Shown piece by piece: positions 7,598 to 17,109 of a DNA stretch of 55,828 nucleotides. Origin of the DNA: Thermoplasmata archaeon (GTDB lineage: Archaea > Thermoplasmatota > Thermoplasmata > Lutacidiplasmatales > UBA184); the NCBI GenBank assembly GCA_022750155.1, contig JAKIWG010000015.1:1-55828 (forward strand), given 5' to 3'. The position numbers and the translations under genes were made by a program. The notes beneath the pieces were generated by a model that worked only from the letters and a program-made list of their open reading frames with translations, had not been told where the DNA came from and made no database searches. Every line of letters starts with the position of its first letter. The first letter of the stretch is position 1.

Positions 7598-9634
7598 ATG
7601 GCAGGTAACGCTACCCGAGCTAAGCCCGAGGTAGCGGTCGCACCAGGGTCCGAGAACGGTCGAGCCGTTGCCCTGCCCGAGAGGTTCGACTTGCGATCTC
7701 ACTCGATTTCTGAGGACAAGTTGCGAGGGCTCTTACGGTTGTTTCCTGAAGCGGCCGCGGAGGGTGGTAAGGTTGACTTCAATCGCCTCAGGCTGGCGCT
7801 GGGCGAGTCCGTCGAAACGGGAAGGGAACGGTTCGGCCTGACTTGGGCTGGCAAGGCGGATTGCTTCACGGCCATTCAATCGCCCAGCCTTGGGACCCTT
7901 CTGCCAGCACCCGAACAAAGTGTCGACTGGGAATCTACCGAGAATGTCGTCATCGAGGGCGACAACTTGGAGGTGCTCAAGCTCCTCCAGAAGTCCTATT
8001 TCGGCAAGATCAAGATGATCTACATCGACCCTCCGTACAACACCGGGTCTGACTTCATTTACCCGGACAACTACGCCGAGAGTCTCCAGACTTACCTCGA
8101 GTATACTGGGCAGGTCGACCCCGAGGGGAAGGTCTACGGAACTAATGCCGAAACGGATGGCCGCTTTCACTCAAAGTGGTTGAACATGATGTTCCCGAGG
8201 ATCTATCTGGCGGCGAATCTGCTTCGCGACGATGGGGTCCTTGCAATATCTATCGGCGAGAACGAACTGGGAAACCTTACGCAACTCTGCAACGAACTGC
8301 TTGGCGAAGAGAATCGCGTAACGATTTGCTCACGCGTAATGAAGACAGGAGGACAGAAGGGCCTTCACTTCTCACCGTGCGTAGACTATGTGCTGATTTA
8401 CGCCAAAGACATAGAGATTTTGGGGCCGTTTCGACAGGACATCAGTCAAAACCTGATCGACAAGGTATACACAAAGATCGCCGAGTCAGGCCCTCGGAAG
8501 GGTGAAAGATATCGCATCATGGGTCTATACCAACCTTACCTCGATCCCCGCGCGAATCAACGGTACTTCATTGGCTGTCCCGATGGACAGTTAGTGATCC
8601 CGCCAGGTTCTACTTTTCCAAGCGTGGCAACAGAAGGGCAGATCGTGAAACCGACCGATGGGGATGGAGTTTGGCGTTGGACCTATGAAACATACAAGCA
8701 GGAATCGGACAAAGGAAACGTCGAATTTGTAAAGAGCGACAAGACTTCGCTTGTGACGCCTTCGGGTAAACCCGCCACTTGGAATGTGTACACTCGGATT
8801 TGGCTGAACGAACGATTGGAGGAAGGGCAGGTTCCCGGCAACATATTGGAGAGATTCGAAAACCGACACAGTTCCGCTGAGTTGAAGGAGTTGGATATCC
8901 CCTTCGAGTTTTCGAAACCTTCCACCCTAGTGAAGCTCCTGATGTCCATTTGCGGGGTGGGGGAGGGGGACATTACTCTCGATTTCTTCGCGGGGTCTGG
9001 CTCAACGGGTCATGCTGCTCTTGAATTGGCGAAGGAACGAGGGGGGACTCGTCCATTCATCTGCGTTCAACTGCCTGAGCCGACCGGGATAGAGTCGGCT
9101 GAACACAAGGCGGGGTACAAGACGATCGCCGACATCTGCAAGGAGCGCCTTCGTCGAGTCATCAAGCGACTCAACGATTCTGACCACGGCAAACTTGACC
9201 GGGTTGAAGCCGGCAAGCCAGATCGTGGCCTTCGAGTGTACAGGCTCGCGGCATCAAATTTCCAAGTCTGGGATTCAGCGCGACCAGACGGGGTCGACTC
9301 CTTACAACGCCAACTTACTGAGCACGTTGACCATCTCGTCAAAGGACGGTCGGAACAAGACCTCCTCGCTGAGCTTCTCCTCAAGAGTGGCTACCCTCCC
9401 ACGACACACATTCAGGGGATCTCTGTATCGGACAAGGCCGCGTACAAAGTTTCCGCGGGGCAACTCTTGATTTGTCTTGATCGGCAGTTGACGCATGAGG
9501 CTGTTCGGGCGATGGCGGACTTGAAACCAGATAGGGTCGTCTGCCTCGACGAGGGATTTGTAGGAAACGACCAACTGAAGGTGAACGCAGCCCAGACATT
9601 CAAGACGAAGGGAATCGCGTTCCAGACCGTTTGA
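7598..9634 (+). CDS. mod: Type III restriction-modification system, DNA methyltransferase subunit Mod
   Basis: 678 residues. The catalytic motif DPPYNTG is at 144-150 and the SAM-binding motif DFFAGSGSTG lies in the C-terminal half, the order of beta-class N6-adenine methyltransferases. Between them is a long target-recognition region. Size and the following res gene identify a Type III Mod, which supplies sequence specificity and methylates one strand of an asymmetric site. Methylation of the site protects the host from Res. Gene order zinc ribbon-mod-res with gaps of 1 and 9 bases points to one transcript. GC content is lower than in host genes, suggesting recent transfer. Confidence 0.93.
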   Translation: MAGNATRAKPEVAVAPGSENGRAVALPERFDLRSHSISEDKLRGLLRLFPEAAAEGGKVDFNRLRLALGESVETGRERFGLTWAGKADCFTAIQSPSLGTLLPAPEQSVDWESTENVVIEGDNLEVLKLLQKSYFGKIKMIYIDPPYNTGSDFIYPDNYAESLQTYLEYTGQVDPEGKVYGTNAETDGRFHSKWLNMMFPRIYLAANLLRDDGVLAISIGENELGNLTQLCNELLGEENRVTICSRVMKTGGQKGLHFSPCVDYVLIYAKDIEILGPFRQDISQNLIDKVYTKIAESGPRKGERYRIMGLYQPYLDPRANQRYFIGCPDGQLVIPPGSTFPSVATEGQIVKPTDGDGVWRWTYETYKQESDKGNVEFVKSDKTSLVTPSGKPATWNVYTRIWLNERLEEGQVPGNILERFENRHSSAELKELDIPFEFSKPSTLVKLLMSICGVGEGDITLDFFAGSGSTGHAALELAKERGGTRPFICVQLPEPTGIESAEHKAGYKTIADICKERLRRVIKRLNDSDHGKLDRVEAGKPDRGLRVYRLAASNFQVWDSARPDGVDSLQRQLTEHVDHLVKGRSEQDLLAELLLKSGYPPTTHIQGISVSDKAAYKVSAGQLLICLDRQLTHEAVRAMADLKPDRVVCLDEGFVGNDQLKVNAAQTFKTKGIAFQTV

Positions 9635-9643
9635 GGTTGGCTG

Positions 9644-12637
9644 ATGAGGCTCCAATTCGACGCCAATCAGCAGTTTCAACTCGACGCAATTGCCTCCGTT
9701 GTCGACCTGTTCGAAGGGCAGCCACAGAACCGGCCGGACTTCGCCGTCGTGAAATCGGGACTCTGGGGAGACCTTGCCGCCCAGACCGAAGGAGCGGTGG
9801 TCGGTGCGGCCAACTGGCTCCAAATCGACGGCGAACGGCTCCTAACAAACCTTCGCGAAGTTCAACTGCGGAACGAGATCGATGTGCCTGACCATGCCGC
9901 CCCGCCCGAAGATTGGGAACTCATCGATCCAACCGACGGCAGCAAGCGGTCATGCCCGCAGTTCTCAGTTGAAATGGAGACGGGAACGGGCAAGACTTAC
10001 GTCTATCTTCGAACAATCCTTGAGCTGTCGGCTCGCTACGGCCTCCAGAAGTTCATCATCGTAGTCCCGAGTGTCGCCATAAGGGAGGGGGTGCTCAAGA
10101 ACATCGAGATCACCGCAGAACACTTCGGCGCCCTCTACAACAACCTTCCGTTCGAGCATTTTGTCTATGACTCCGCCGAGGTGAGTCGCCTGCGACGCTT
10201 CGCCTATTCGAATACGCTCCAGGTGATGGTCATCAATATCGACGCGTTTCGGAGGAACTTCATCGGCACGGAGAACGAGCAAAAGAGCAACGTCATCTAC
10301 AGGGAGAATGAGAGGCTCTCGGGGCGTCAACCCATTGAGTTTGTTCGAGCGGCCCGGCCCATCGTTCTCATCGATGAGCCGCAAAGCGTGGACTCTACGG
10401 AGAAGTCCCAAGAGGCAATCAAGGCGCTCAATCCCCTGCTCACACTTCGATACTCCGCAACCCATCGAAACCCCTACAATCTTGTCTATCGGCTCGACCC
10501 CGTTAGGGCATTTGAGTTGCGCCTCGTAAAGCAAATCGTTGTGGCTAACGTGGAGGCTCAATCTCTTGGAACCCGCGCCTTCGTTCGTTCGGAGAGGGTC
10601 GACTACAAGAACGGGCTCAAGGCAAAGCTCCGCATCCAGACTCGGGGGGCTGACGGTCCGATTGAAAAGTCAGTCTCTGTCCGGCTCGGGTCCGACCTCT
10701 ACAATCTATCGGGGGGTCGCGCCGAGTATCAGAATGGATTCTCCGTGGCAGAGATAACCGGGGACCCCGAGAACCCAACCGAAGGCCATGTTCGGTTCTC
10801 CAATGGGCAGACCCTGCGCGTGGGTGACCAGATTGGAGGCTTGCGGGAGGACGTCTGGAGGGCTCAAATCAAGCACACGATTCGACGACATCTGGAAAAT
10901 GAGCTCGCCTTTGTGGGCCGGGGAATAAAGGTCCTGAGCCTATTCTTCATCGACCGAGTTGCGAACTATCGGAGCTACGATGTCGAAGGCCATCCCGTCA
11001 AAGGCAAGTTTGCAGACGCCTTTGTGGAACTCCTCGCCGAGTTCGCCAAGGACCAACGTTTCAGGCCGCTAAACTGGCTCAAGGAACCCCCTGAGAAGCT
11101 GCACAACGGCTATTTCGCCCAAGATCGAAAGGGGGCGTTCAAAGAGTCTCGCGAAGGCAGGGACACGGAGGCCGACGACGAAGCCTACAACCTAATCATG
11201 CGCGATAAAGAGCGGCTCCTATCGTCGGACGAGCCGCTTCGTTTCATCTTCAGCCACTCTGCTCTACGCGAGGGGTGGGACAACCCGAACGTTTTCCAGA
11301 TTTGTACTCTCAATGAGGCCCGGAGCGCCATGAAGAAGCGGCAGGAGATCGGTCGGGGGCTCCGGCTACCCGTTAATCAAGAAGGGGTTCGAGTCTTCGA
11401 TGAATCGGTCAACAAACTCTATGTAATGGCGAACGAGAGCTACGAAGACTTCGCCAGTAAACTCCAGACCGAGTATGAAGAAGACTGCGGGGTCACCTTT
11501 GGGAAGCTTCCACTTACCGCACTCGCGCGTGTTATTCGGGTGGTAGGCGGCGCCGAAGTTCCAATCGGGATTCATGAGGCGCAGCAGGTTTGGAACTCTC
11601 TGGAATCCGCTGGTCTCATTGACCATGTAGGGCGTATCCAAGCCGCTTTCGACCCGAGGAGAGAGGGGTTCAATCTCCCCCTGCCTCCCGAGCATCAAGA
11701 CCTCAGGATACCAATAACCGACCTCATGTCGTCCTACCACATCGAACGACACATCGGGCGGGAACGTGATGTCGGCGCGAACCGACTCAAGAAGGAAGTC
11801 ACCTTCGGCCCAGAGTTCAGGGAGTTATGGGAGCGGATCAAGCCGAAGACAATCTATCGGATCGAATTCGAAACCGAAACGTTGGTTGGCGTGGCGGCAG
11901 CAGCAATCAAGCGAATCGGCCGAATCGAAAAGCCCTCTGTGGCAGTAACCTCAGGGCGGCTGGCAGTGCGGAGGGGGGGAGTGACCGCCACTGGGGAGAC
12001 CGCTACCGTAGAAGCAGCAAACGTTGCGGACTGGCCTATTCCCGACGTTCTAGCCTACCTTCAAAACGAGACCAACCTAACACGCGCGACAATTGCTCGG
12101 ATGCTCGTGAAATCAGGACGACTCGGCGAGCTCCTAGTGAACCCTCCTCTGTTCCTCGACATGGTCGCCGCGACAATTCGGGCCGAGCTGCACCGCGTTC
12201 TAGTGGATGGAATCAAGTACGAACGAATCGCGCCAGGGAGCCCCGACTGCGAGTGGGAGATGCTTCTTTTCAAGAACGAGGAGCTGGTGAACTACCTGAC
12301 CGCGCTCCACGTGAAGAAGTCAGTCTACGATTACGTTGAGTATGATTCGGAGGTCGAACGCGAGTTCGCCAAACGCCTCGATGAACGCGATGACATCCGG
12401 CTCTTCATCAAGCTCCCAAGATGGTTCGAGATCGAAACTCCTGTCGGGAAGTACAACCCTGACTGGGCCGTGGTAAAGCAGGACGGGCAGACCCTCTATC
12501 TGGTTAGGGAGACGAAGGGGACGAAGGACTTCTTGAAGTTACGGACTGAAGAGGCGGACAAGGTTCGATGCGGGGCCAAGCACTTCGAGGCTCTGGGTAT
12601 CGACTTCAAGGTCGTGACCAACGCGAACGAAGTTTAG
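9644..12637 (+). CDS. res: Type III restriction-modification system, restriction subunit Res
   Basis: 997 residues of an SF2 helicase-nuclease. Walker A GTGKT is at 113-117, motif II is DEPQ, motif III SATH, and motif VI QEIGRGLRLP; DEPQ is typical of Type III Res. Near the C-terminus a PD-(D/E)xK nuclease is visible as NPDW followed by ETKG. Res uses ATP to communicate along DNA between two unmethylated sites and cuts near one of them, only in complex with Mod. All motifs are intact, so the system looks active. The gene ends 277 bases before the tRNA-Val 3' end, making the pair the rightmost content of the mobile region. Confidence 0.94.
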   Translation: MRLQFDANQQFQLDAIASVVDLFEGQPQNRPDFAVVKSGLWGDLAAQTEGAVVGAANWLQIDGERLLTNLREVQLRNEIDVPDHAAPPEDWELIDPTDGSKRSCPQFSVEMETGTGKTYVYLRTILELSARYGLQKFIIVVPSVAIREGVLKNIEITAEHFGALYNNLPFEHFVYDSAEVSRLRRFAYSNTLQVMVINIDAFRRNFIGTENEQKSNVIYRENERLSGRQPIEFVRAARPIVLIDEPQSVDSTEKSQEAIKALNPLLTLRYSATHRNPYNLVYRLDPVRAFELRLVKQIVVANVEAQSLGTRAFVRSERVDYKNGLKAKLRIQTRGADGPIEKSVSVRLGSDLYNLSGGRAEYQNGFSVAEITGDPENPTEGHVRFSNGQTLRVGDQIGGLREDVWRAQIKHTIRRHLENELAFVGRGIKVLSLFFIDRVANYRSYDVEGHPVKGKFADAFVELLAEFAKDQRFRPLNWLKEPPEKLHNGYFAQDRKGAFKESREGRDTEADDEAYNLIMRDKERLLSSDEPLRFIFSHSALREGWDNPNVFQICTLNEARSAMKKRQEIGRGLRLPVNQEGVRVFDESVNKLYVMANESYEDFASKLQTEYEEDCGVTFGKLPLTALARVIRVVGGAEVPIGIHEAQQVWNSLESAGLIDHVGRIQAAFDPRREGFNLPLPPEHQDLRIPITDLMSSYHIERHIGRERDVGANRLKKEVTFGPEFRELWERIKPKTIYRIEFETETLVGVAAAAIKRIGRIEKPSVAVTSGRLAVRRGGVTATGETATVEAANVADWPIPDVLAYLQNETNLTRATIARMLVKSGRLGELLVNPPLFLDMVAATIRAELHRVLVDGIKYERIAPGSPDCEWEMLLFKNEELVNYLTALHVKKSVYDYVEYDSEVEREFAKRLDERDDIRLFIKLPRWFEIETPVGKYNPDWAVVKQDGQTLYLVRETKGTKDFLKLRTEEADKVRCGAKHFEALGIDFKVVTNANEV

Positions 12638-12781
12638 GATACGAACGAGCCGCCATTCTGAGTCTTTGGAGGCTCGACGTGGACCTGAGATGGCCACCCT
12701 GAAAGGCTTGAACGGCCGAAGCACCCCGCCCTGGGGAGAGTTTACTCGCTGCATCAGCCGGAAGGACCCGAGCTGACCCGT

Positions 12782-12844
12782 CCCGGCCGTCTTCTCTCGC
12801 CCCCCGGCCCTCCTTTGATTAGGGTCGGAACGGACGGCCGGGGG
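12782..12844. repeat. Nested inverted repeats in the res to tRNA-Val spacer
   Basis: CCCGGCCGTC (12782-12791) is inverted as GACGGCCGGG (12833-12842), and CCCCCGGCC (12801-12809) is inverted as GGCCGGGGG (12836-12844). The two pairings compete for the same right arm. This could be a transcription terminator for res, or a part of the casposon end. Otherwise the spacer 12638-12914 shows no gene. Confidence 0.45.
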
Positions 12845-12914
12845 CCTGAGCCCTTTGACTTAGACGGAGGGGGGTGTCATTTCGAGGCCCTATGGTACTA
12901 CCCCCGGGCGTCGA

Positions 12915-12987
12915 TGGGCTCGGCCGGATTCGAACCGGCGGTCTTCGCTGTGTGAGAGCGACGTCTTAACCGCTGGACTACGAGCCC
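12915..12987 (-). tRNA. tRNA-Val, anticodon CAC; probable casposon target
   Basis: On the minus strand the gene folds as a 73-base cloverleaf: acceptor GGGCTCG/CGAGCCC with discriminator A, anticodon stem TCGCT/AGCGA around loop CTCACAC (anticodon CAC, valine) and T-arm GCCGG-TTCGAAT-CCGGC. No intron. No CCA is encoded. Its 3' end at 12915 faces the mobile region, the orientation expected if the element integrated at the tRNA 3' end and rebuilt it with the target duplication. Confidence 0.95.
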
Positions 12988-13036
12988 GCTCGACAGGGGG
13001 CCGACGCGTAGCGCCCTTATAATTCACTCTCGCCGG

Positions 13037-13906
13037 TCAGAGACTCAGGAGCAGGGGGAGGACCAAGCTCGCCGCCACCGTGAGGATCAACCCGGAGGCC
13101 AGTGCGAGGGTCCCGGTCGTGGGGTCGCCCGCCGGCGCGCCGTATCGGACTGCCGAGTAGAGCGTCGTGTCCATCGACGTCGCGCCCCCCATGGCGACCA
13201 ATCCCTCCGAACGGACCCAACGCCCGAGGTAGGGCGAAAGGACGAGGGTGAGGTTCTCCCGGAGGAAGTTGGTGAGGAACGCGAGCAGCCCGAGCGAGGC
13301 CCCGAACCGAGCGGTCACGAGCGGCCCCGCCAGGGTGTACCATCCGAAACCTAGCGCAGTCGCCAGCGCGGGCACCCATCCGACCGGGTCGATCAGCTCG
13401 AACACCGTCGCCGCGGCGAGAGCCCCCACGATTGCGGAGAGCAGAGGGACCCAAACGCGACCCAGCGCGCTCTTGGAGAACCGAAGGTCGAACGCGACGA
13501 GGGCGAGCAGTACGTAGAGCGACGCCGTAAGGAAGGTGGCCGTCGGAAAGCTCGTGCTGCGGCCAGCGGCAAACCCAAGGACCAGGGCCCCCAAGAACAC
13601 GATCCAGACGGGGCGGGGTCGAAACTCCTCGGCCGACCCGTTCTCCGCCGGTGCCGGGGGCCGGGGAAGCACGAGGACGATGGCCACGGTGAACCCGCAG
13701 ATCAGCCCTGCGAACAACAAGGAGGCGGGGATGTCGAGCAGCGGGTTGAACCCCGGGATCGAACCGAGCTCGGCGCCGAGGAAGAAAATCAGGGCGCATA
13801 CGGTGAGGAATGTGGCCCGCCCGATCCATGGGAGTGGGCGATGGGGGATCCGCCCCGCAAGCAACCCCGCACCGAACGCGATGTAGAGGAAGGGGTCAAT
13901 GCCCAC
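13037..13906 (-). CDS. lysO: LysO-family (DUF340) membrane exporter
   Basis: About 289 residues with eight or more hydrophobic segments. Conserved blocks GFGWYTLAGPLVT, NFLREN and GGATSMDTTL match the LysO/YbjE (DUF340) family, whose bacterial member exports L-lysine and toxic analogues. The substrate in archaea is untested. I place the start at GTG 13906, which gives VGIDPFLYIAFGAGLLAGR, the family N-terminus; the longer frame to 13999 would overlap purA by 64 bases. Transcribed leftward 29 bases after purA, possibly together with it. Confidence 0.82.
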   Translation of the reverse strand: MGIDPFLYIAFGAGLLAGRIPHRPLPWIGRATFLTVCALIFFLGAELGSIPGFNPLLDIPASLLFAGLICGFTVAIVLVLPRPPAPAENGSAEEFRPRPVWIVFLGALVLGFAAGRSTSFPTATFLTASLYVLLALVAFDLRFSKSALGRVWVPLLSAIVGALAAATVFELIDPVGWVPALATALGFGWYTLAGPLVTARFGASLGLLAFLTNFLRENLTLVLSPYLGRWVRSEGLVAMGGATSMDTTLYSAVRYGAPAGDPTTGTLALASGLILTVAASLVLPLLLSL

Positions 13907-13935
13907 GCGAGCGCCTCCGCGGAGCCCGGATCGGG

Positions 13936-15279
13936 TCAGCCAGTCCAGGGCGGGAGTTGCGCCCCCGGTGTTCGGGCCTGGACTCCCCGACCGAGCCACA
14001 GGGTGTCCTCCCGGTCCGCTCCGAAGCTCACGTATTCGACGGGTACCCGGGTCTCCTGGGCGACGAATTCGAGGAACCTGCGGAGGGTGGAGGGAAGGGC
14101 GTGCGCGCCTTCCTGCCGGAGCCGTTCCTTGAGTCGTTCATTGAACTTGGGCCATCCGGCGAACTTCTGGTAGACGGGCTGCACACCGGCCAGGTCTTCG
14201 GCGAGCGCCGGAGGATAATCGGTCAGGGTCTCCCCGTGGGGGGTGACGTACTGGACGCCGACGGGCACTTCCTCGAACCCCCCCAGCACATCGACCTTGG
14301 TCACCGCCAGGGATGTGAACCCGTTCAGCCGTGCGACGTATCGCAAAAGGACCAGGTCGAGCCAGCCTACCTGGCGGAGGCGCCCCGTCGTCGCTCCCCG
14401 CTCGTGCCCCTCCCTCTGAAGGTACTCGCCTACCTCTCCCGTCACTTCCGTAGGGAACGGTCCCGCGCCTACGCGGGTGCAGTACGCCTTGGTGACGCCG
14501 AGCACCTCGTCGAGCTCCTGGGGAGGGATCCCGGAGCCCACCAGGGCTCCGGCGCTCGTCGGGTGGGAGCTCGTGACGTACGGATAGGTCCCGAAATCGA
14601 CGTCGAGCAGGGCGCTCTGGGCTCCCTCGAGGAGGATGTTCTCGCCCTTGGCGATCGCCTCCCAGAGGAGAGGTTCGGTGGGGCGGATGAGTGGCGCCAA
14701 TCGCCCGCCGACCTCCACCAGGCGAGAGAGGAGCTCCTCCTTCGCCGGCAGGTCCTTGAGGTGGCCCTTGCTCGCATACAGCAGTCCGAGGCGCTCGGAG
14801 AGGATCGACGGCCGGGCGAGGTCCGCCATGCGGATCCCCCAACGTCCGGCGCGGTCGGCGTAGGCGGGGCCGATCCCTGTGCGGGTGGTGCCCACTCCTC
14901 CCTTGGGGGAGGCCGCCTGCCGAACCCCTTCCTCCCATGCGTCTTCGATCTGGTGGATGGGGAGGAGCACGTGGGCCCGTTCGCTCAGAAGGATCGTGCC
15001 CTTCAGGAGATGCTTGGATTCGAGCTCCCGGATCTCCTCTTCCAACCGGAACGGGTCGATCACCATCCCGGGCCCGCTGATCCCCGTGACACCGTGGCGC
15101 AGGACCCCGCACGCGAGCTGGTGGAGGACGACGGAGCCTTCGTGGAGATGGATACTGTGGCCGGCGTTCGGGCCGCCTCCGGTTCGGACCACGTAGCGGG
15201 CGTCGGCGGCAAGGTAGTCGGTGATCTTCCCCTTGGCCTCGTCCCCAAACTGCGCGCCGACGACGACGGTGACGGTCAA
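13936..15279 (-). CDS. purA: Adenylosuccinate synthetase
   Basis: About 447 residues. The N-terminal GAQFGDEAKGK is the PurA GTP/IMP loop (usually GDEGKGK), and GGPNAGHS follows with the substrate-binding residues; GGVGTTRTGIGPAYADR is the IMP-contacting block. It makes adenylosuccinate from IMP, Asp and GTP, the first committed step to AMP. I choose TTG at 15279 because GGGGAGG lies six bases upstream and the protein then begins directly at the conserved beta strand; the open frame extends to 15318. The gene heads a leftward pair with the LysO-like exporter. Confidence 0.95.
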   Translation of the reverse strand: MTVTVVVGAQFGDEAKGKITDYLAADARYVVRTGGGPNAGHSIHLHEGSVVLHQLACGVLRHGVTGISGPGMVIDPFRLEEEIRELESKHLLKGTILLSERAHVLLPIHQIEDAWEEGVRQAASPKGGVGTTRTGIGPAYADRAGRWGIRMADLARPSILSERLGLLYASKGHLKDLPAKEELLSRLVEVGGRLAPLIRPTEPLLWEAIAKGENILLEGAQSALLDVDFGTYPYVTSSHPTSAGALVGSGIPPQELDEVLGVTKAYCTRVGAGPFPTEVTGEVGEYLQREGHERGATTGRLRQVGWLDLVLLRYVARLNGFTSLAVTKVDVLGGFEEVPVGVQYVTPHGETLTDYPPALAEDLAGVQPVYQKFAGWPKFNERLKERLRQEGAHALPSTLRRFLEFVAQETRVPVEYVSFGADREDTLWLGRGVQARTPGAQLPPWTG

Positions 15280-15388
15280 TCCACGCCTCCCCGGTGATGC
15301 CGAGCGGCTGGAGTTCAAGTCACTTTGGGAAGGAGTGGTTGCGGGGTCCCGGCCCTTTCGCGCCCTCGGGAGAGGCGGCCTCGTCCCT

Positions 15389-16918
15389 TCAGACGATTCG
15401 CAAGAGGTCGTAGGGACCCGAGTTCGCCGACTCCGCCACCACGAACCCCGTCGTCCACGGCCGCAACCCGTAGATCAGGACCCGACCCTGGCGGTTGAGG
15501 AGGCGAAGGTGGATGGTGGCGAGGGACTTGATCGACGCGAACAGCGGGGCATCCGATCGCACCACCGCGATCATATGGAGGCTGTTGGGCCCGAGCATGT
15601 TCTGGATGGACGCCGGGAATCCCGCGGCCATCTCCGGGGTGATCGGGAGCTTCATCGTCGCGGCCAGGGCCTCGAGGCCCGAGGAGTACATCGTCACGAG
15701 GCCCGCGTGCCCGGCGGCCGCCCCGCCCTTGAGCCACCGGCTGATCTCGTTGTCGTCCGGGTCTCGACCGGGTTCTGGGGGGGGGAGCGACTTGATCGAG
15801 ACCAGGCTGGCCTGTCGGTCCTTCGACCCGCCCCTCAGGCCCCGCTCGAGCTGCCCGCTGACGTCGAGCACCCGGAAGACCTCGGCCAGGTGGCCGGCCG
15901 GCCGGGTCCCCTCCATCGGTTCCCAGATTTCGTCGACCGCGAGCGAGGGGGACGGAATGACGAGAACCCGCCCCCCGCTGAGGATCGTATGGATCTTGGC
16001 GGGATAGAGCAGGAGCTGGACCACCTCGTCGGGCACTTCCTCGTCGAGCTCGATGACCGTCAGGCGGCCTATCGGGAGCCGTCCGAACGCCTCGGCAAAG
16101 CTCTTCGCTCCCGGCCACAGGAATCCGGGCATGGCATCCGGTTCCGGGTCTACGTGGCCCCGGTGAAGCTTCGAGTACGCCCGCAAGGGCTCGATGCACT
16201 GGAACTTGGCCCCCTCGACGGTGTAGGGGTAGCTGGCGTTGGCGATACGGATCCCCCGGAGCTTCGGGAGGTGGAGCCACCGCTCGAGCCGCTCGTTGAC
16301 CTGTTCCCGCCGCGTCACCACGACCCCGTTGACCAGGTAGTCCAACTGGGAGGACTGGTCGGTCTCGAGGACGAGGACGAGGTGGGTCGGCGACCTTCCC
16401 ATCCAACGGAGGAGCATCCGCTCCAACTCGGGGCGGTCGAGCGAGGGACCGGGTCGGTCGGGCCTTCGGCCCAGGAAATGTTCCACCAGGGCGTCCCACG
16501 AGTCGACGACGACCGTGGAGGGCGAGTCGGAGGGCAGTCGGCTCCACGCCTCCTGGACCGGTGGGGGGAGCGCAAGGAACTCGGCGAGGGATTCCTTCTC
16601 GTTCGACTGCGGGTCGAAGGCGATCGTCGCCTGCGAGACCGCATTCGATATGCCGTGCAGCGAGACGGACATCTCGCTTGCGTCGACCACTTGGATCTCC
16701 GACGTGCCGTTCTTTCCGAGCCACGGGAACTCGCGAGAGAGCTCGCCGCTCGAGACCCGGTTCGTCAGGAGCACTCGCTCCCCCTGGGACGCTTCCAAGA
16801 GGGCGAGGCTGAGGGTTGTCTTCCCCGATCCCGGCGGCCCGCGGATCAACATCGATTGCGGACCGGGCAACTGCAAGAACTGTCGCAACTCAGTCGGTAA
16901 ACGGACTGCAGAACTCAT
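15389..16918 (-). CDS. RecA-fold P-loop ATPase, KaiC/GvpD-like
   Basis: 509 residues from ATG 16918. Walker A is GPPGSGKTTLS near residue 30 and a Walker B-like STVVVDSW lies near 140, within a RecA-type fold. The later half has hydrophobic beta strands (HMIAVVRSDAPLFASIKSL) but no second clear P-loop. Such proteins are abundant in Euryarchaeota as COG0467-type RecA-superfamily ATPases tied to signalling or regulation; GvpD is one relative. The exact role is unknown. The longer frame to 17008 adds an unlikely basic leader; GGAGG just upstream of 16918 favours the shorter form. It is divergent from the aminotransferase. Confidence 0.72.
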   Translation of the reverse strand: MSSAVRLPTELRQFLQLPGPQSMLIRGPPGSGKTTLSLALLEASQGERVLLTNRVSSGELSREFPWLGKNGTSEIQVVDASEMSVSLHGISNAVSQATIAFDPQSNEKESLAEFLALPPPVQEAWSRLPSDSPSTVVVDSWDALVEHFLGRRPDRPGPSLDRPELERMLLRWMGRSPTHLVLVLETDQSSQLDYLVNGVVVTRREQVNERLERWLHLPKLRGIRIANASYPYTVEGAKFQCIEPLRAYSKLHRGHVDPEPDAMPGFLWPGAKSFAEAFGRLPIGRLTVIELDEEVPDEVVQLLLYPAKIHTILSGGRVLVIPSPSLAVDEIWEPMEGTRPAGHLAEVFRVLDVSGQLERGLRGGSKDRQASLVSIKSLPPPEPGRDPDDNEISRWLKGGAAAGHAGLVTMYSSGLEALAATMKLPITPEMAAGFPASIQNMLGPNSLHMIAVVRSDAPLFASIKSLATIHLRLLNRQGRVLIYGLRPWTTGFVVAESANSGPYDLLRIV

Positions 16919-17109
16919 TGTAGGAGCCTCCGGAGTCGAGCTTGCCGGTCGATTGCGTCCTGCTAGGGTATCAACGTTTCGAGCGAACTTCAGGGGTCTG
17001 GGGTCCAACAGTTAGTTCACCCCCCCTCTCGAGCGGAGGAGGCGGTCCATCGCTGCAGGAGTTCCGCCCGGCACAACGGTAAAGAGGGCGAGGCTGGTCG
17101 GCGGCCCTC

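Larger units (their letters stand above)
1..12914. mobile_element. Casposon (family 2-like) with probable restriction-modification cargo; left end outside window
   Basis: The sequence shows Cas1 with a C-terminal HTH tail, a family B DNA polymerase, an HNH nuclease and several HTH proteins packed together, with no cas2, effector cas gene or repeat-spacer array. From published casposon descriptions, this set defines family 2 casposons of Euryarchaeota, which excise, replicate with their own PolB and integrate through Cas1, often at the 3' end of tRNA genes. The right boundary is placed by inference at the 3' end of tRNA-Val (12915). The left boundary is not seen: an open frame already runs at position 1. 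Base composition is visibly lower in GC than the host part from 13 kb on. Terminal inverted repeats were not found, so the element type is well supported but its exact extent, including whether the Type III R-M genes are inside, is uncertain. Confidence 0.82.

Noticed and set aside
13810-15297. 495-residue rightward frame
   Set aside because: Antisense shadow of purA; Arg/Gly/Pro-rich without motifs, as expected in GC-rich DNA.
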